Shown in pieces: positions 47,466 to 56,679 of a DNA stretch of 64,000 bases (position 1 is its first letter; each line of letters opens with the position of its first letter). The DNA comes from an uncultured Gammaproteobacteria bacterium (GTDB lineage Bacteria; Pseudomonadota; Gammaproteobacteria; Arenicellales; Poriferihabitantaceae): NCBI GenBank assembly GCA_947259885.1, contig CAMYNW010000004.1, positions 124,001-188,000 of the forward strand, in the 5' to 3' direction. Under the pieces are notes generated by a model. It was not told the DNA's origin and did no database searches. It worked only from the letters and a program-made list of their open reading frames with translations. The position numbers and the translations under genes were made by a program.

Positions 47466-47885
47466 ATGACTAAACTAAGTTCTTCAGAACTGGCAGAGGA
47501 TGCTTTTTACGCAGCCTTCGCGTCTTGCAGTGTTCAGGACATGGGGGCGGTCTGGGCAGAGGCCGATGTGGTCTGTATTCACCCCGGGGCTCCTGCATTG
47601 GTTGGGCACGCTGCAGTGATGAATAGCTGGGCAAGAATACTGACTGCAGGGGATTCAGTGGATATAGAATATGAGCGGGTCACGCGTATGGCAACTGACG
47701 ATATAGCCGTGCATGTAGTGCGAGAAATTCTTATACAAAATGATGGCAGAGTTGAGGTGACGGCGACAAACATTTATCGATGCCTGGAAGGTACCTGGAA
47801 AATGATTGAGCATCACGGATCCCAGGCAATGGCAAAAACAAGGGCAACGCCTAGTAGCACGGCTGTAAAAAGAACGCTGCAATGA
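47466..47885 (+). CDS. NTF2-like/SnoaL-fold protein
   Basis: A 139-aa small alpha+beta protein of the NTF2-like superfamily (DUF4440/SnoaL_3 type): DAFYAAFASCSVQDMGAVWA, then GHAAVMNSWARIL and a C-terminal GTWKMIEHHGS. AAAGG precedes the ATG. No catalytic residues can be assigned. Monocistronic, convergent with the phosphonate permease genes. Confidence 0.8.
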   Translation: MTKLSSSELAEDAFYAAFASCSVQDMGAVWAEADVVCIHPGAPALVGHAAVMNSWARILTAGDSVDIEYERVTRMATDDIAVHVVREILIQNDGRVEVTATNIYRCLEGTWKMIEHHGSQAMAKTRATPSSTAVKRTLQ

Positions 47886-47952
47886 GCCATGAAATTTATC
47901 TACAGCACCCGAATCAAAGCCTAAGCAACGCTGAACCGAGTTGACTTTTACT

Positions 47953-48768
47953 TTAGATGATTGCGTGGCGGATTTTTGCTGAAATCCACTCACTGACAAT
48001 CACGGTTCCAAGTATCACCAGCAGTATCATAGAGACCTGCGTCCATGCCAGGGTGGAAATGGAGGCGTCTAGCTGGAGACCGATTCCCCCGGCACCAACA
48101 AGCCCAAGTACAGTCGATTCGCGAATATTAATGTCCCACCGAAACACGCTGATGCCAGCAAAGGCGGGAAGGATTTGCGGCACAATTCCGTAAGACAGTT
48201 TTTGCGCGCCGCTGGCTCCGGTGGCGGTGATTGCTTCGACCTGGCTAGGATCGATTTCCTCGATTGCTTCGTATAGAAGCTTGGCGCAAAAACCGATAGA
48301 ACGAAGGCCGATCGCGATGACTCCAGCCATTACACCTGGGCCAATCAATGTGACCAGCATCAGAGCCCAGATCAAGCTGTTTATTGATCGTGAGGAAACG
48401 ATGATAAACAGAGCGATCGGTCGCACAAAAATTTTGCTGGGTGTGGTGTTGCGAGCGGCGCAGAACGCGATCGGGAAGGCCATGATGATAGCGAGCGCAG
48501 TTCCCAAGGTGGCAATGTTGAGTGTGTCCCAAATCGGCATCCATAATTTTTCCATGTAGGACCACTTTGGCGGCACCATGCGCTCGGCCAGATCTGCCGC
48601 CTGGCGATGTGCATCGTCTACAAACATCCAGATGGTCCTTTCAGATATTAATCGCCAGCAATACATAAAAATGGCGACACCCAGAAGCCAGGCCCCCCAT
48701 AAAGCAAACTGCCTGGGCGTTGCACGCCGCTGCCAGACGCGTGTGCCTAAATGCAGCTTGGTTGGCAC
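47953..48768 (-). CDS. phnE2: Phosphonate-type ABC transporter permease PhnE (second copy)
   Basis: A 271-aa inner-membrane permease with about six TM helices and the EAA-type loop EAITATGASGAQKLSYGIVP. It starts with GTG overlapping the last base of the first phnE stop (TAGTG), so translation is coupled. It is homologous to the first permease; the two probably form a heterodimer. It is the last gene of the phnDCE1E2 unit, and no C-P lyase or phosphonatase genes follow. Confidence 0.93.
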   Translation of the reverse strand: MPTKLHLGTRVWQRRATPRQFALWGAWLLGVAIFMYCWRLISERTIWMFVDDAHRQAADLAERMVPPKWSYMEKLWMPIWDTLNIATLGTALAIIMAFPIAFCAARNTTPSKIFVRPIALFIIVSSRSINSLIWALMLVTLIGPGVMAGVIAIGLRSIGFCAKLLYEAIEEIDPSQVEAITATGASGAQKLSYGIVPQILPAFAGISVFRWDINIRESTVLGLVGAGGIGLQLDASISTLAWTQVSMILLVILGTVIVSEWISAKIRHAII

Positions 48769-49562
48769 TATTGCACCCAGCGCCGGATATACCCGGAGGA
48801 ATACTCAACCATCATCACTATGCCAATGATGATCATTAGAATAGCAGCTGCTGAATCGAACTCGTAGCGGTCGAACGAGGTCAGGAGCGTTGCGCCTATG
48901 CCACCACCTCCAACAATACCGACCACTGCTGATTCGCGAAAATTAATATCAAGGCGGTACATTCCAAGACCGATCATGCGCGGCATAACCTGAGGTTGTA
49001 CAGCGTAATTTAGCCACTGCAGCCAACGAGCCCCTGTCGCTTTGATTGCCTCAGCCTGGACAGGATCCATGTCTTCAATATCTTCCGCCAGCAGTTTGCC
49101 GTAGAAGCCGATTGTGCCCACGCTCAACGCCAGAAATCCCGCGAACGGGCCAAATCCGAATAGTTTAACGAAGAAGATCGCCAGTATGACTTCGGGAAAC
49201 GTTCTCGAGACAGCAAGAATTCCCCGACAAAAATAGTACACGGGTTTGTATGCCAAGTTGCGGGCGGCACCAAGTCCTACCGGAATGGATAGCGCAATAC
49301 CGATTACCGTGGAGGTTACTGTCATCCACAGGCTTTCATAAATACCGTCTGATATGGAGTCCAGGCGAGAAGAGAAATCAGGTGGGAAGAAAGCGGCAAT
49401 GAAACGTTTTCCACGTGTCGCACCTTCCGCAACCCGGGACCAGTTGACCTCCATGGTGCCGAAGGCGAGTGCCAGATATATGGCTGCACCCAATACCAGG
49501 CCCCACCGCAAGGTCGGGTTTTTAATGAAAGGGGGTCGTTTCCAGTTGCGGGAGGTGCTCAT
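48768..49562 (-). CDS. phnE1: Phosphonate-type ABC transporter permease PhnE (first copy)
   Basis: A 264-aa permease with about six TM helices. The EAA loop [20 protein letters not shown] matches PhnE, and the periplasmic part contains [12 protein letters not shown]. Its ATG overlaps the phnC stop by 4 nt. Confidence 0.93.
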   Translation of the reverse strand: MSTSRNWKRPPFIKNPTLRWGLVLGAAIYLALAFGTMEVNWSRVAEGATRGKRFIAAFFPPDFSSRLDSISDGIYESLWMTVTSTVIGIALSIPVGLGAARNLAYKPVYYFCRGILAVSRTFPEVILAIFFVKLFGFGPFAGFLALSVGTIGFYGKLLAEDIEDMDPVQAEAIKATGARWLQWLNYAVQPQVMPRMIGLGMYRLDINFRESAVVGIVGGGGIGATLLTSFDRYEFDSAAAILMIIIGIVMMVEYSSGYIRRWVQ

Positions 49563-50362
49563 ACTGCCGGCTGTTCCTCGCTTCCATTCTCCTCTTCTTC
49601 AACCTTCTGTATTGTCGCTTCCCAGTCTTCTTCGCCATAGATCTGAGTCAATACGTCGGAAGTCAGACCGTCGGGCGGGCCGTCGTAGACAATCTCACCG
49701 AGTTGCAGTCCGACGATTCGGCGCGCAAACATCTGGGCCAGCAGTACATCGTGTATATTGATGATTGCAGCGAGATGCCGTTCTTCGCAAAGCTCACAGA
49801 TCAATCGCATGATCTGACGCGAGGTCTTAGGATCTAGACTCGCGGTTGGTTCGTCGACCAGTAAGAGTTCGGGGTCCTGGATTAAAGCACGGCAGATGCC
49901 GACCCGTTGACGTTGTCCACCGGAAAGTTCATCGGCACGTTTGTCGGCCATATGATCGAGCCCAACTCGTTCCAGTAGTCGAAACGCTTCATCGATATCT
50001 TTTTGCGGGAACTTGCGGAAGAAACTGCGCCAGAATCCGACATACCCCAAGCGTCCGGATAAAACATTCTCCATAACCGACAAACGTTCGACCAGGGCAT
50101 ATTCCTGGAATATCATTCCCATACGCCTGCGCGCCTTGCGCAGTTCCCTGGTGCCGAGTTTATTTAGCTGAATGCCGCCTAGATGAATATTTCCTGAGGT
50201 GGGTTCTACAAGTCGATTGACACATCTGATCAATGTGCTTTTACCGGCCCCTGAGGGTCCGATCAAGGCCATAACCTGGCCGTTCGGAACTTCCAGGTTG
50301 ACGTTCTTAAGCGCCTGGTCACCGGTTTTGTACTGCATGACCAGGTTTTCAATACGCAGCAT
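49559..50362 (-). CDS. phnC: Phosphonate-type ABC transporter ATPase PhnC
   Basis: A 267-aa ABC ATPase: Walker [12 protein letters not shown] (about 35-45), Q-loop [10 protein letters not shown], signature LSGGQRQR, Walker [13 protein letters not shown]. The insertion around [13 protein letters not shown] is characteristic of PhnC. AGGAG lies 9 nt before the ATG. It ends in an acidic tail (EEEENGSEE). 87 nt after phnD. Confidence 0.95.
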   Translation of the reverse strand: MLRIENLVMQYKTGDQALKNVNLEVPNGQVMALIGPSGAGKSTLIRCVNRLVEPTSGNIHLGGIQLNKLGTRELRKARRRMGMIFQEYALVERLSVMENVLSGRLGYVGFWRSFFRKFPQKDIDEAFRLLERVGLDHMADKRADELSGGQRQRVGICRALIQDPELLLVDEPTASLDPKTSRQIMRLICELCEERHLAAIINIHDVLLAQMFARRIVGLQLGEIVYDGPPDGLTSDVLTQIYGEEDWEATIQKVEEEENGSEEQPAV

Positions 50363-50449
50363 AGCTGGCGCTCCTTAAGCTTAAAATTTTACTTGTTATT
50401 GGAACCAGGCGGTCGAGATACTCCCGACCGCTATGTCGAAAATGTAAAA

Positions 50450-51421
50450 CTATTTGCAGTCGTAGGAGACGCCGTTAGCAGTGTCGATCTTGCGAATCAC
50501 AGCCCAGTCGGACTTGTGATGGATTGATACGAAACTGCCTTCTTTTTTAAATTCTTTCTGTAACTCTGAATCTTCCCAAGGGAAGGTGAAAAAAGCCTGT
50601 TTGATTTTTGCAACGACCGCCGGGTGCAGGTTGTGTGCATGACCATATCCGGTTGTTGGAAAAGTTGCGGACTTGTAGATCGATTTGATCTTGTCTGGAT
50701 CAACCGCGTCGCGATCAATCATACGGATTAATACCGAATTGGCGATTGCCGCGGCTTCATAATCCTTATTGGCAACCCCCAGAATTGAATTATCATGTTT
50801 GCCGGAGAACGCAGTGGCGAAATCCTTTTCCGCTTCCAGACCAAACTCCGACTTCAGCAGTGCAGACGGCGCTTTGAATCCTGAATTGGAAGTCGGGGAA
50901 GTAAAAGCAAGAGAACGTCCCTTGATATCGGCTGGAGTGGTGATGTCGCTGTCCGCTGGAACGATGATCTCCATCTCGTAGCCGAAAGAGCCGTCTTTAG
51001 AAGCCATCATGGCGAATGGCACCATGCCTGCACAGGACACCGCGACGGGATTGCCGCCGGTGTTAACCCCGGCAACATGCAAGCGGCCAGAGCGCATCGC
51101 TTCATACTGGGCTGCATAAGACTGCACCGGAAAAAACACTACTTTTTTACCGGTTACTTCGGCCATGTGATTAATAAATCCATCCCAAACCTTGGCATAC
51201 ACAGCCGGATCTTCAACCGGAGTGTAGGAGAAAATGATCGTTTCCGGGTCGACCCACTGGCTTTGATCAAGAGGTAAATCCGCCACAAGGTCACCGTCGC
51301 GGTCGCAATATTGTTCATCGAGTGTGCCGCGCGGGCAATCTTCGGCGTAGGCAAACAGGGAAAAGCAGGCTGCGGCGGCAAGCGCTACTACCTGACTGAA
51401 AAATATGTTGGTTTTAAGCAT
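50450..51421 (-). CDS. phnD: Phosphonate/phosphite-type periplasmic binding protein PhnD
   Basis: A 323-aa periplasmic solute-binding protein. The signal peptide ends at about FAYA. Right after cleavage the mature N-terminus carries CDRDGDLVADLP, a DxDxDxxxD loop like EF-hand or dockerin calcium sites. The PhnD core follows: FSYTPVEDPAVYAKVWDGF, then FFPVQSYAAQYEAMRSGRLH and AFTSPTSNSGF. Four Cys could form disulfides. AGGAG precedes the ATG by 9 nt. The ligand could be phosphonate, phosphite or another oxyanion; no catabolic neighbour helps decide. Confidence 0.92.
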   Translation of the reverse strand: MLKTNIFFSQVVALAAAACFSLFAYAEDCPRGTLDEQYCDRDGDLVADLPLDQSQWVDPETIIFSYTPVEDPAVYAKVWDGFINHMAEVTGKKVVFFPVQSYAAQYEAMRSGRLHVAGVNTGGNPVAVSCAGMVPFAMMASKDGSFGYEMEIIVPADSDITTPADIKGRSLAFTSPTSNSGFKAPSALLKSEFGLEAEKDFATAFSGKHDNSILGVANKDYEAAAIANSVLIRMIDRDAVDPDKIKSIYKSATFPTTGYGHAHNLHPAVVAKIKQAFFTFPWEDSELQKEFKKEGSFVSIHHKSDWAVIRKIDTANGVSYDCK

Positions 51422-51530
51422 TGATTATTCTCCTGGTGGTTTTCAATGATGATTGTTTGTCCGGAGCAGTATAACAATTTTTAATTTTCGCTACTTCTCT
51501 ATGTTTCAATGCAACAGCGCTGAGATGTCC

Positions 51531-53309
51531 TCACATCCACACCCAAATAATGGTGGGTACAGCCACCGAGATAATCACCAGATCAAGCGGTAAACCCATG
51601 CGCCAGTAATCGCTAAAACGATAGCCCCCGGGCCCTAGAACCAGTGTGTTCGACTGATGCCCAATCGGGGTTAAATAGGGTGAAGCGGCGCCAATCGCGA
51701 CCGCCATGAGAAAGGCGTCGGCTGGCAGGTTAAGTCCGGTTGCAATACTGAAAGCAATGGGTGCCATGAGTACCGCGGTGGGTGTGTTGTGAACAAGATC
51801 AGACAATAACATCGATATGCCGATCAGCAAGCCGAGGAGCAGCCATATTGGGATCTGGTTTCCGGCGCCAATGATACCGCTAGCAATCAGGTCAGTTGCC
51901 CCAGTAGATTGTAAAGCTTCGCCAACAGGAATTAAGAAACCGAGCAGGATAATCACGGGCCATTCAATACTGCGGTACGCTTCACGCAGCGAAATCACTC
52001 GAAGCATAACCAGGGCCCCGACAACGGTCATAAACGCCATATGGACCGGTACCCAGCCAATCGCAGTTGCTGCGATACCCAGTGCAAATAATGACGGCGT
52101 CAGGATAGTGCCACGACGGTTTGTGATCCTTACTCCACGATTCTTGATTGCGAGACAGCCAAGCGTCGCGCACATCTGTTCCAGAGCCTGGTTCTCGCCC
52201 TGGAGTAACAGCACGTCTCCAGTCCTGAATTTGACATGTTTCAAGCGCACCCTTGACGCGCCGCTTTCTCGCGCCACTGCCAGAAGGTTTACACCGAAGC
52301 GACGGTGCATATCCAGTCCTCGCATGGACACACCGGTAATCGCAGAATTCGGCATTACCACCGCCTCGATCACGCGGATATCTGGGGAATTCAACCATTC
52401 GCTCGCCACTACTTCAGCGCCGGCTTCCACCAGCCCCGGGTTTTCAAACAGGGGCTGGAGTGCATCGGTATCTCCTTCAAGAATCAGTGCATCTCCTGCA
52501 TAAAGCGGTGCACTGGTAGGGGGCGCGATACGCCGATGCCCATCGCGAATAAATGCGACGACACTGATATCGTTTTCGCACATCTGTTCGAGTGCGCCAA
52601 CCGTACTGTTCGCCAGATTGGATTCAGCAGGAATCCTGATCTCAGTCATATACGGAGTAAGCTGAAAGTTTTCTTCGTCCCCCTGATCTAGGTGGCGATG
52701 CCTGGCGGGCAAAAGTCGCCAGCCAACAAAAACAATAAACAAAATACCTGCCACCGCTACCGTCAGACCAACTGGTGTGAAGTCAAACATTCCGAATGCC
52801 TCGCCAGAATTTTCCGCTCTGAATGTAGCGATCACGATATTAGGCGGCGTCCCGATCAAGGTTATCAGGCCACCCAGGAGGCTGGCGAATGACAGTGGCA
52901 TAAGCATGAGTGAGGCAGGACGTCGGGCTTTGCGTGCGTCACGCATAGTAATAGGCATCATCAACGCCAGGGCGCCGATATTGTTCATAACCGCAGAAAG
53001 GAGGGCGGTAATACCGCAGTTAGCGAGTATCTGAGTGGTGAACCGGCGTCGGGCAAACGCAAGATAGCGTAAAAATACCTCAACAATACCCGATGCCTGT
53101 AAAGCCTGGCTGATAACTAATACACACGCAACGGTAATTACTGCAGGATGCCCGAAGCCATGGAAAGCCTCGTGTTCCGGCACCACGCCGACGTACACTC
53201 CTGAGACCAAAGCAAATCCTGCGACCACATCGTATCTCCAGTAATTCCATATAAACAGAGACATCGTAATGCCTAATATTGCGAAGATAAGAATCTGATC
53301 GGAAGTCAT
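51531..53309 (-). CDS. SLC13-family permease with two TrkA-C domains
   Basis: A 592-aa membrane protein of the DASS/SLC13 (CitT/ArsB-like) type. About five TM helices are followed by two soluble RCK/TrkA-C domains (about 215-290 and 300-385; SGEAF spacer, then RIPAESNLANSTVG and GDVLLLQGENQAL), then about six more helices with the SDLVHNTPTAVLMAPIA motif. Relatives carry sulfate or other anions. The substrate is uncertain. It is divergent from the histidine phosphatase gene, 88 nt between starts. Confidence 0.9.
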   Translation of the reverse strand: MTSDQILIFAILGITMSLFIWNYWRYDVVAGFALVSGVYVGVVPEHEAFHGFGHPAVITVACVLVISQALQASGIVEVFLRYLAFARRRFTTQILANCGITALLSAVMNNIGALALMMPITMRDARKARRPASLMLMPLSFASLLGGLITLIGTPPNIVIATFRAENSGEAFGMFDFTPVGLTVAVAGILFIVFVGWRLLPARHRHLDQGDEENFQLTPYMTEIRIPAESNLANSTVGALEQMCENDISVVAFIRDGHRRIAPPTSAPLYAGDALILEGDTDALQPLFENPGLVEAGAEVVASEWLNSPDIRVIEAVVMPNSAITGVSMRGLDMHRRFGVNLLAVARESGASRVRLKHVKFRTGDVLLLQGENQALEQMCATLGCLAIKNRGVRITNRRGTILTPSLFALGIAATAIGWVPVHMAFMTVVGALVMLRVISLREAYRSIEWPVIILLGFLIPVGEALQSTGATDLIASGIIGAGNQIPIWLLLGLLIGISMLLSDLVHNTPTAVLMAPIAFSIATGLNLPADAFLMAVAIGAASPYLTPIGHQSNTLVLGPGGYRFSDYWRMGLPLDLVIISVAVPTIIWVWM

Positions 53310-53397
53310 CGTTTCATAGTGAAAAGCTTGTTAAAAGAATAAGAAGCCCAATTGCTCAAGTCAACCGTTACAATTGAGTGAGCTCAGGAGGTTTCAG

Positions 53398-54000
53398 ATG
53401 GTAAACAGATTACTTGCGCTCGGTTCACTAAGCAATCAATTCTATGCCATGCGACATGGTCACAGCGAGGCCAATGCCGCCGGTATCATTATCAGTGCAC
53501 CGGAGTTGGGTGTCGCGCAGTATGGATTGAGCGCCAAGGGTGCAGAACAGGTAGCGCAATCGCTGGCTGCAAAACACGGTCTCGATAAAACTACGCGCGT
53601 AGTGAGCTCCGATTTTAAACGTGCAAGAGAGACTGCGGAGATGGTAAAAAAAGCTCTGGAATGCGAATACCCGGTGGTACAGGACACTCGGTTACGAGAA
53701 CGTTTTTTTGGTCGATATGATCGTGGCAGTGATTTGGTTTATCCAAAGGTGTGGGATTTAGATCGTATTGATCCATCTCATACCGAAAACGATGTAGAAA
53801 GTGCAAGCGCCGTAATGGCTCGTGTTACTCAACTGGTGGTTGAACTCGATCGGTTGTATTGTGACAGCACGATACTGTTGATTGCTCACGGAGATATTCT
53901 GCAGATACTTCAAACTGCGTTTGCTCGACAAGACGCTAGTCGACATCGTGAGCAGAAACACCTGGAAACTGCAGAAATTCGGCCACTAAACTATACTTAG
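53398..54000 (+). CDS. Histidine phosphatase superfamily protein
   Basis: A 200-aa phosphoglycerate-mutase-like phosphatase. The catalytic RHG lies in YAMRHGHSEAN, a second basic site at SSDFKRARETAEM, and the C-terminal IAHGDILQIL supplies the second His. The start is the ATG at 53398, 6 nt after a perfect AGGAGG; an upstream TTG (53374) would read through that site. Cytoplasmic. Substrate unknown. Confidence 0.9.
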   Translation: MVNRLLALGSLSNQFYAMRHGHSEANAAGIIISAPELGVAQYGLSAKGAEQVAQSLAAKHGLDKTTRVVSSDFKRARETAEMVKKALECEYPVVQDTRLRERFFGRYDRGSDLVYPKVWDLDRIDPSHTENDVESASAVMARVTQLVVELDRLYCDSTILLIAHGDILQILQTAFARQDASRHREQKHLETAEIRPLNYT

Positions 54001-54356
54001 AGCTTGTGCGCCATATATAGGTAATTAGTGCGGTTATAGATGCGCTGGAATCGAATTTGCGACGGGATCAAAAATGTGTTTAAACAGAATAATAGAGACT
54101 AATGCTGTAGTTGTTAGAGCGCTAGAATGACCCCGGTTAACACCTGTTAAGGTGTTGCCTACTGCGCTGGGCAATCTTTTCTGTTGTCAAATTGAGACAG
54201 TTGTTTTTACGGAACGATTTAGATTAGGGTAACTGCTCAGGCGGTTACGCTACTGAGTAAAAAGCCAGCATTGTAATCCCTGATATCATCGGTTTTAGGT
54301 TTCTGGAAAAGGACGATAACCTTGTTTGTTTTTAATAACTTCTGCACACCGTCACT
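54001..54356. other. 356-nt intergenic region
   Basis: No gene seen. It contains a perfect 7-bp hairpin AACACCT/AGGTGTT with loop GTTA (54139-54156), without a U-run, about 140 nt after the histidine phosphatase gene. The promoter for the following lipoprotein pair must lie here but is not evident. Confidence 0.5.
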
Positions 54357-54704
54357 ATGAACCACTCACTATTTATTGCGTTTCTCAAATCGGTAGTTTT
54401 TGTAATGTTACTGCTCGGCTTGGGAGGTTGTGTCACAAACTATGGTGCTGCCGCGTTCGACAGTAGCCCTGACGCCGTGCAGGTGTTTGATATGGAGGAC
54501 GGTTCGGTAATTGGTGTAACGCCAGTCCAGTTTCTATGGCGAAGTGGAAAGGTCAAGCGTAAATATATGAACGTGCGCATGCAAAAGGAAGGATATCAGG
54601 ACGCCGTTAAATCGTTCTGGTTGTCTCTCGACTACAAGTCGGAAAAAGATGCTCGTACAAATCCTCAACTGGTTCAATTCAAATTAATCAAGGTTACCGA
54701 ATAA
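54357..54704 (+). CDS. Small lipoprotein, PEGA-like
   Basis: A 115-aa lipoprotein: signal ending in LLGLGGC (Cys at about 25). The mature part SSPDAVQVFDMEDGSVIGVTP, then MNVRMQKEGYQDAV, resembles a PEGA domain (short beta-sandwich found on surface proteins). It precedes a second PEGA-like lipoprotein by 2 nt. Function unknown. Confidence 0.78.
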   Translation: MNHSLFIAFLKSVVFVMLLLGLGGCVTNYGAAAFDSSPDAVQVFDMEDGSVIGVTPVQFLWRSGKVKRKYMNVRMQKEGYQDAVKSFWLSLDYKSEKDARTNPQLVQFKLIKVTE

Positions 54705-54706
54705 AT

Positions 54707-55084
54707 ATGAAATTCATTCAGACAAGTAAAAGATTTTTTATTTGCGCCCTAGTAGTGGTCCTCGCTGGCTGTGCTTCATCGGTTAAAACTGTTCCATTTA
54801 AGGTTCAGTCCGATCCGCTGGGCGCCTATGTGCTGTACCAGATTCAGGCTGATCGGAATGATACTCGTAATTATGACTGGATATATCTTGGCAATACGCC
54901 CCTGGATATTCGGCGCGCAGTATTGAGCAGAGATTTAAAGCGCGCCGATGCATTCGTGGTTCGAGTCATGAAGGAAGGCTATCTGGACCAGCAGAAAGCC
55001 TGGACCGGTGAGCAGATTGTTAAGGAGGCCAAAAAGAAAGGTGCTGTATTCTGGAACCCAAGACTGATTCCTTCCACTAATTGA
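54707..55084 (+). CDS. Small lipoprotein, PEGA-like
   Basis: A 125-aa lipoprotein with lipobox VVLAGC (Cys at about 22). The mature part shows KVQSDPLGAYVLYQI, then YLGNTPLDIRRAV and FVVRVMKEGYLDQQ, the same GxTP...KEGY pattern as its neighbour, so the two are probably diverged duplicates. Convergent with the secreted protein gene ending at 55137. Confidence 0.78.
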   Translation: MKFIQTSKRFFICALVVVLAGCASSVKTVPFKVQSDPLGAYVLYQIQADRNDTRNYDWIYLGNTPLDIRRAVLSRDLKRADAFVVRVMKEGYLDQQKAWTGEQIVKEAKKKGAVFWNPRLIPSTN

Positions 55085-55136
55085 ATCTAACGCGGAACAA
55101 TTAGCCGGTGTGCGTGTTTGCGGAGCGCGCAGGGAC

Positions 55137-55721
55137 CTATTTAAACCTCAGATTCCGCATGTTTTGCTTGATCTCCGATTTCACGCTTGGGTAGTCGTCG
55201 AATAGAAAAATGATGTAGGCATCGGCCTTGTGATTTTTGTGCATTGCGATCATCAATGCCTGACGGTATTGATGACTGAAGTTGTCTACTACATCGAAGG
55301 TCGCAGCGGCCGCCCAGTCTGCATTAAACTCCTCCTGCGCCTGCTCCAATGAATATTCCTGTGTTGGACTGTTTCGATTTGCCGCTAAGTCCGCAACCAG
55401 CGTTTGAAAAAGTAGAGGAAAAATATGATTTGGGTCCGGTGCCGCGTTATGTGGGTCTTCGTATTCGATTTGGACTCGCGAAATCGGCCGAATTGCGTAG
55501 CGAATTTCAAGGTCGCCCCCTGACAGTTGATGAGCCCTTTCATAGGGAAGCACCTCGTTCATCTGGGGCTCAACCTCGTTAAGGCTCGCAGGATTGGAAA
55601 AATCAAGAGCAGATTCGTCCAGTAGATCCTCGAATGTTACCGTCGCCTGTGCAGCCGCACAGACGCAAAGTGAGAACAGCAGGGTGATGAGTTTGCTTGA
55701 TTTTGGTCTCACAGCAATCAA
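55137..55721 (-). CDS. Secreted protein of unknown function
   Basis: A 194-aa protein with a Sec signal peptide (cleavage at about AAAQA, residue 26). I do not recognise a domain. The mature protein is acidic in its first half; the C-terminal half contains FSHQYRQALMIAMHKNHKADAYIIFLFDDY. Its ATG overlaps the TPR lipoprotein stop by 4 nt (ATGA), so it is translationally coupled and is the last gene of the multihaem cytochrome unit. Confidence 0.7.
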   Translation of the reverse strand: MIAVRPKSSKLITLLFSLCVCAAAQATVTFEDLLDESALDFSNPASLNEVEPQMNEVLPYERAHQLSGGDLEIRYAIRPISRVQIEYEDPHNAAPDPNHIFPLLFQTLVADLAANRNSPTQEYSLEQAQEEFNADWAAAATFDVVDNFSHQYRQALMIAMHKNHKADAYIIFLFDDYPSVKSEIKQNMRNLRFK

Positions 55722-56659
55722 GAATTGTTTGTCGCCTGGCTTGGTGTGTCGGTGCTTGTATTAGGGGCAGTATTCCAACTTTGCAGCAGCTCCTCGGCTT
55801 TTTGTCGCCACTCTTCGTTATCGATAAGATCCATGAAATGACGAATATCGGCAATTGCGTCTTCCTGCTGACCCATAATATCCAGAACCGCTGCGCGGTT
55901 GAAGTAAGGGCCGGCGGCATGAGGGTTGATCTCGATGCAGCGATTGAAATCCTTAAGCGCTTTTTCATGATCCCCATTTTGATAGTGTAATGTGCCACGA
56001 TTGAAATATGCCGCAACCATGGTGTCATTAACTGAGACAGCCTGGTCGAGGTCCGCCATGGCTTCAGCCGTGCGACCGAACTGGCGGTATACCTCTGCGC
56101 GATTAACAAGAAGTCCTGCCTCTTCTGGAGCAAGTACGAGCGCAGCGTTCATATCTCTTAATGCTTCGCTTAACTGACCGGATTCGAGTAACAGGCTGCT
56201 ACGCACTGCAAGCAATCGAAAGTTTTCTCCTTGACTGGCAAGTGCCTGAGTCAGCGTATCAATGGCTAACGCCATTCTACCTTCAGCCTTATGCTGTAAC
56301 GCCACCGTGATATGTTGATCAGACGTTAGCGTCTTATGTGGATCGTAAGCGCCATGTGGCCGATCTCCGGTTTTTGAGGGTTTGGATGAACCTGCTAATT
56401 CGGCTGAAAGCTGTTCCGCAAGCTGGCCTAAGCTGTTGTCGTCATCGGCCGCAGGGTTGCTTTGACTCAGAGCGTTATTGTCAATTTGGTCAGTAGGCCG
56501 AATGGGTGTCTTTTCAGGCTGGTCGCAGGCCGACAAAAGAAGGGCTGAAGATAAAACGACGACGAGCGGCCATCGCAAAATCGGGATGGAAGAGAGATCG
56601 ATCACAATAGCTGGGTTCCGGGTTAGCAGGCCGGCGGAATTTCTCCCGCCGGCTTTCAA
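55718..56659 (-). CDS. TPR-repeat lipoprotein (NlpI-like)
   Basis: A 313-aa frame. A hydrophobic stretch ending in LLLSAC (Cys at about 45) is a lipobox, followed by a disordered Ser/Asp-rich linker and about five TPR units (about 110-285), e.g. AEGRMALAIDTLTQALASQG and NGDHEKALKDFNRCIEINPH. The first codons overlap a perfect hairpin, and the ATG leaves an overlong n-region. The GTG at 56605 or the TTG at 56578 (MRWPLVVVLSSALLLSAC) would give a normal lipoprotein signal. It lies 20-100 nt after the multihaem cytochrome, depending on the start. A scaffold role for the cytochrome is plausible but unproven. Confidence 0.82.
   Translation of the reverse strand: MKAGGRNSAGLLTRNPAIVIDLSSIPILRWPLVVVLSSALLLSACDQPEKTPIRPTDQIDNNALSQSNPAADDDNSLGQLAEQLSAELAGSSKPSKTGDRPHGAYDPHKTLTSDQHITVALQHKAEGRMALAIDTLTQALASQGENFRLLAVRSSLLLESGQLSEALRDMNAALVLAPEEAGLLVNRAEVYRQFGRTAEAMADLDQAVSVNDTMVAAYFNRGTLHYQNGDHEKALKDFNRCIEINPHAAGPYFNRAAVLDIMGQQEDAIADIRHFMDLIDNEEWRQKAEELLQSWNTAPNTSTDTPSQATNNS
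56630..56653 (-). other. Strong hairpin between the multihaem cytochrome and TPR lipoprotein genes
   Basis: Perfect 8-bp stem GCCGGCGG/CCGCCGGC with an 8-nt loop, 27 nt after the cytochrome stop. No U-run follows. It may attenuate or stabilise mRNA and so set a lower level for the downstream genes. It overlaps the first codons of the longest TPR-protein frame, which argues for a downstream start of that gene. Confidence 0.55.
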
Positions 56660-56679
56660 CGATTAAAAGCTTAATTATA

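Noticed and set aside
51422..51530. Search for a Pho box upstream of phnD
   Set aside because: No CTGTCAT-type direct repeats were seen; a TATACT is present but without a usable -35.
51817..52503. 228-aa plus-strand frame antisense to the SLC13 permease
   Set aside because: Shadow frame; the minus-strand permease has clear TM and TrkA-C features.
54139..54156. Hairpin AACACCT-GTTA-AGGTGTT considered as a terminator
   Set aside because: No U-run and 140 nt from the nearest stop; recorded only as structure within the gap.
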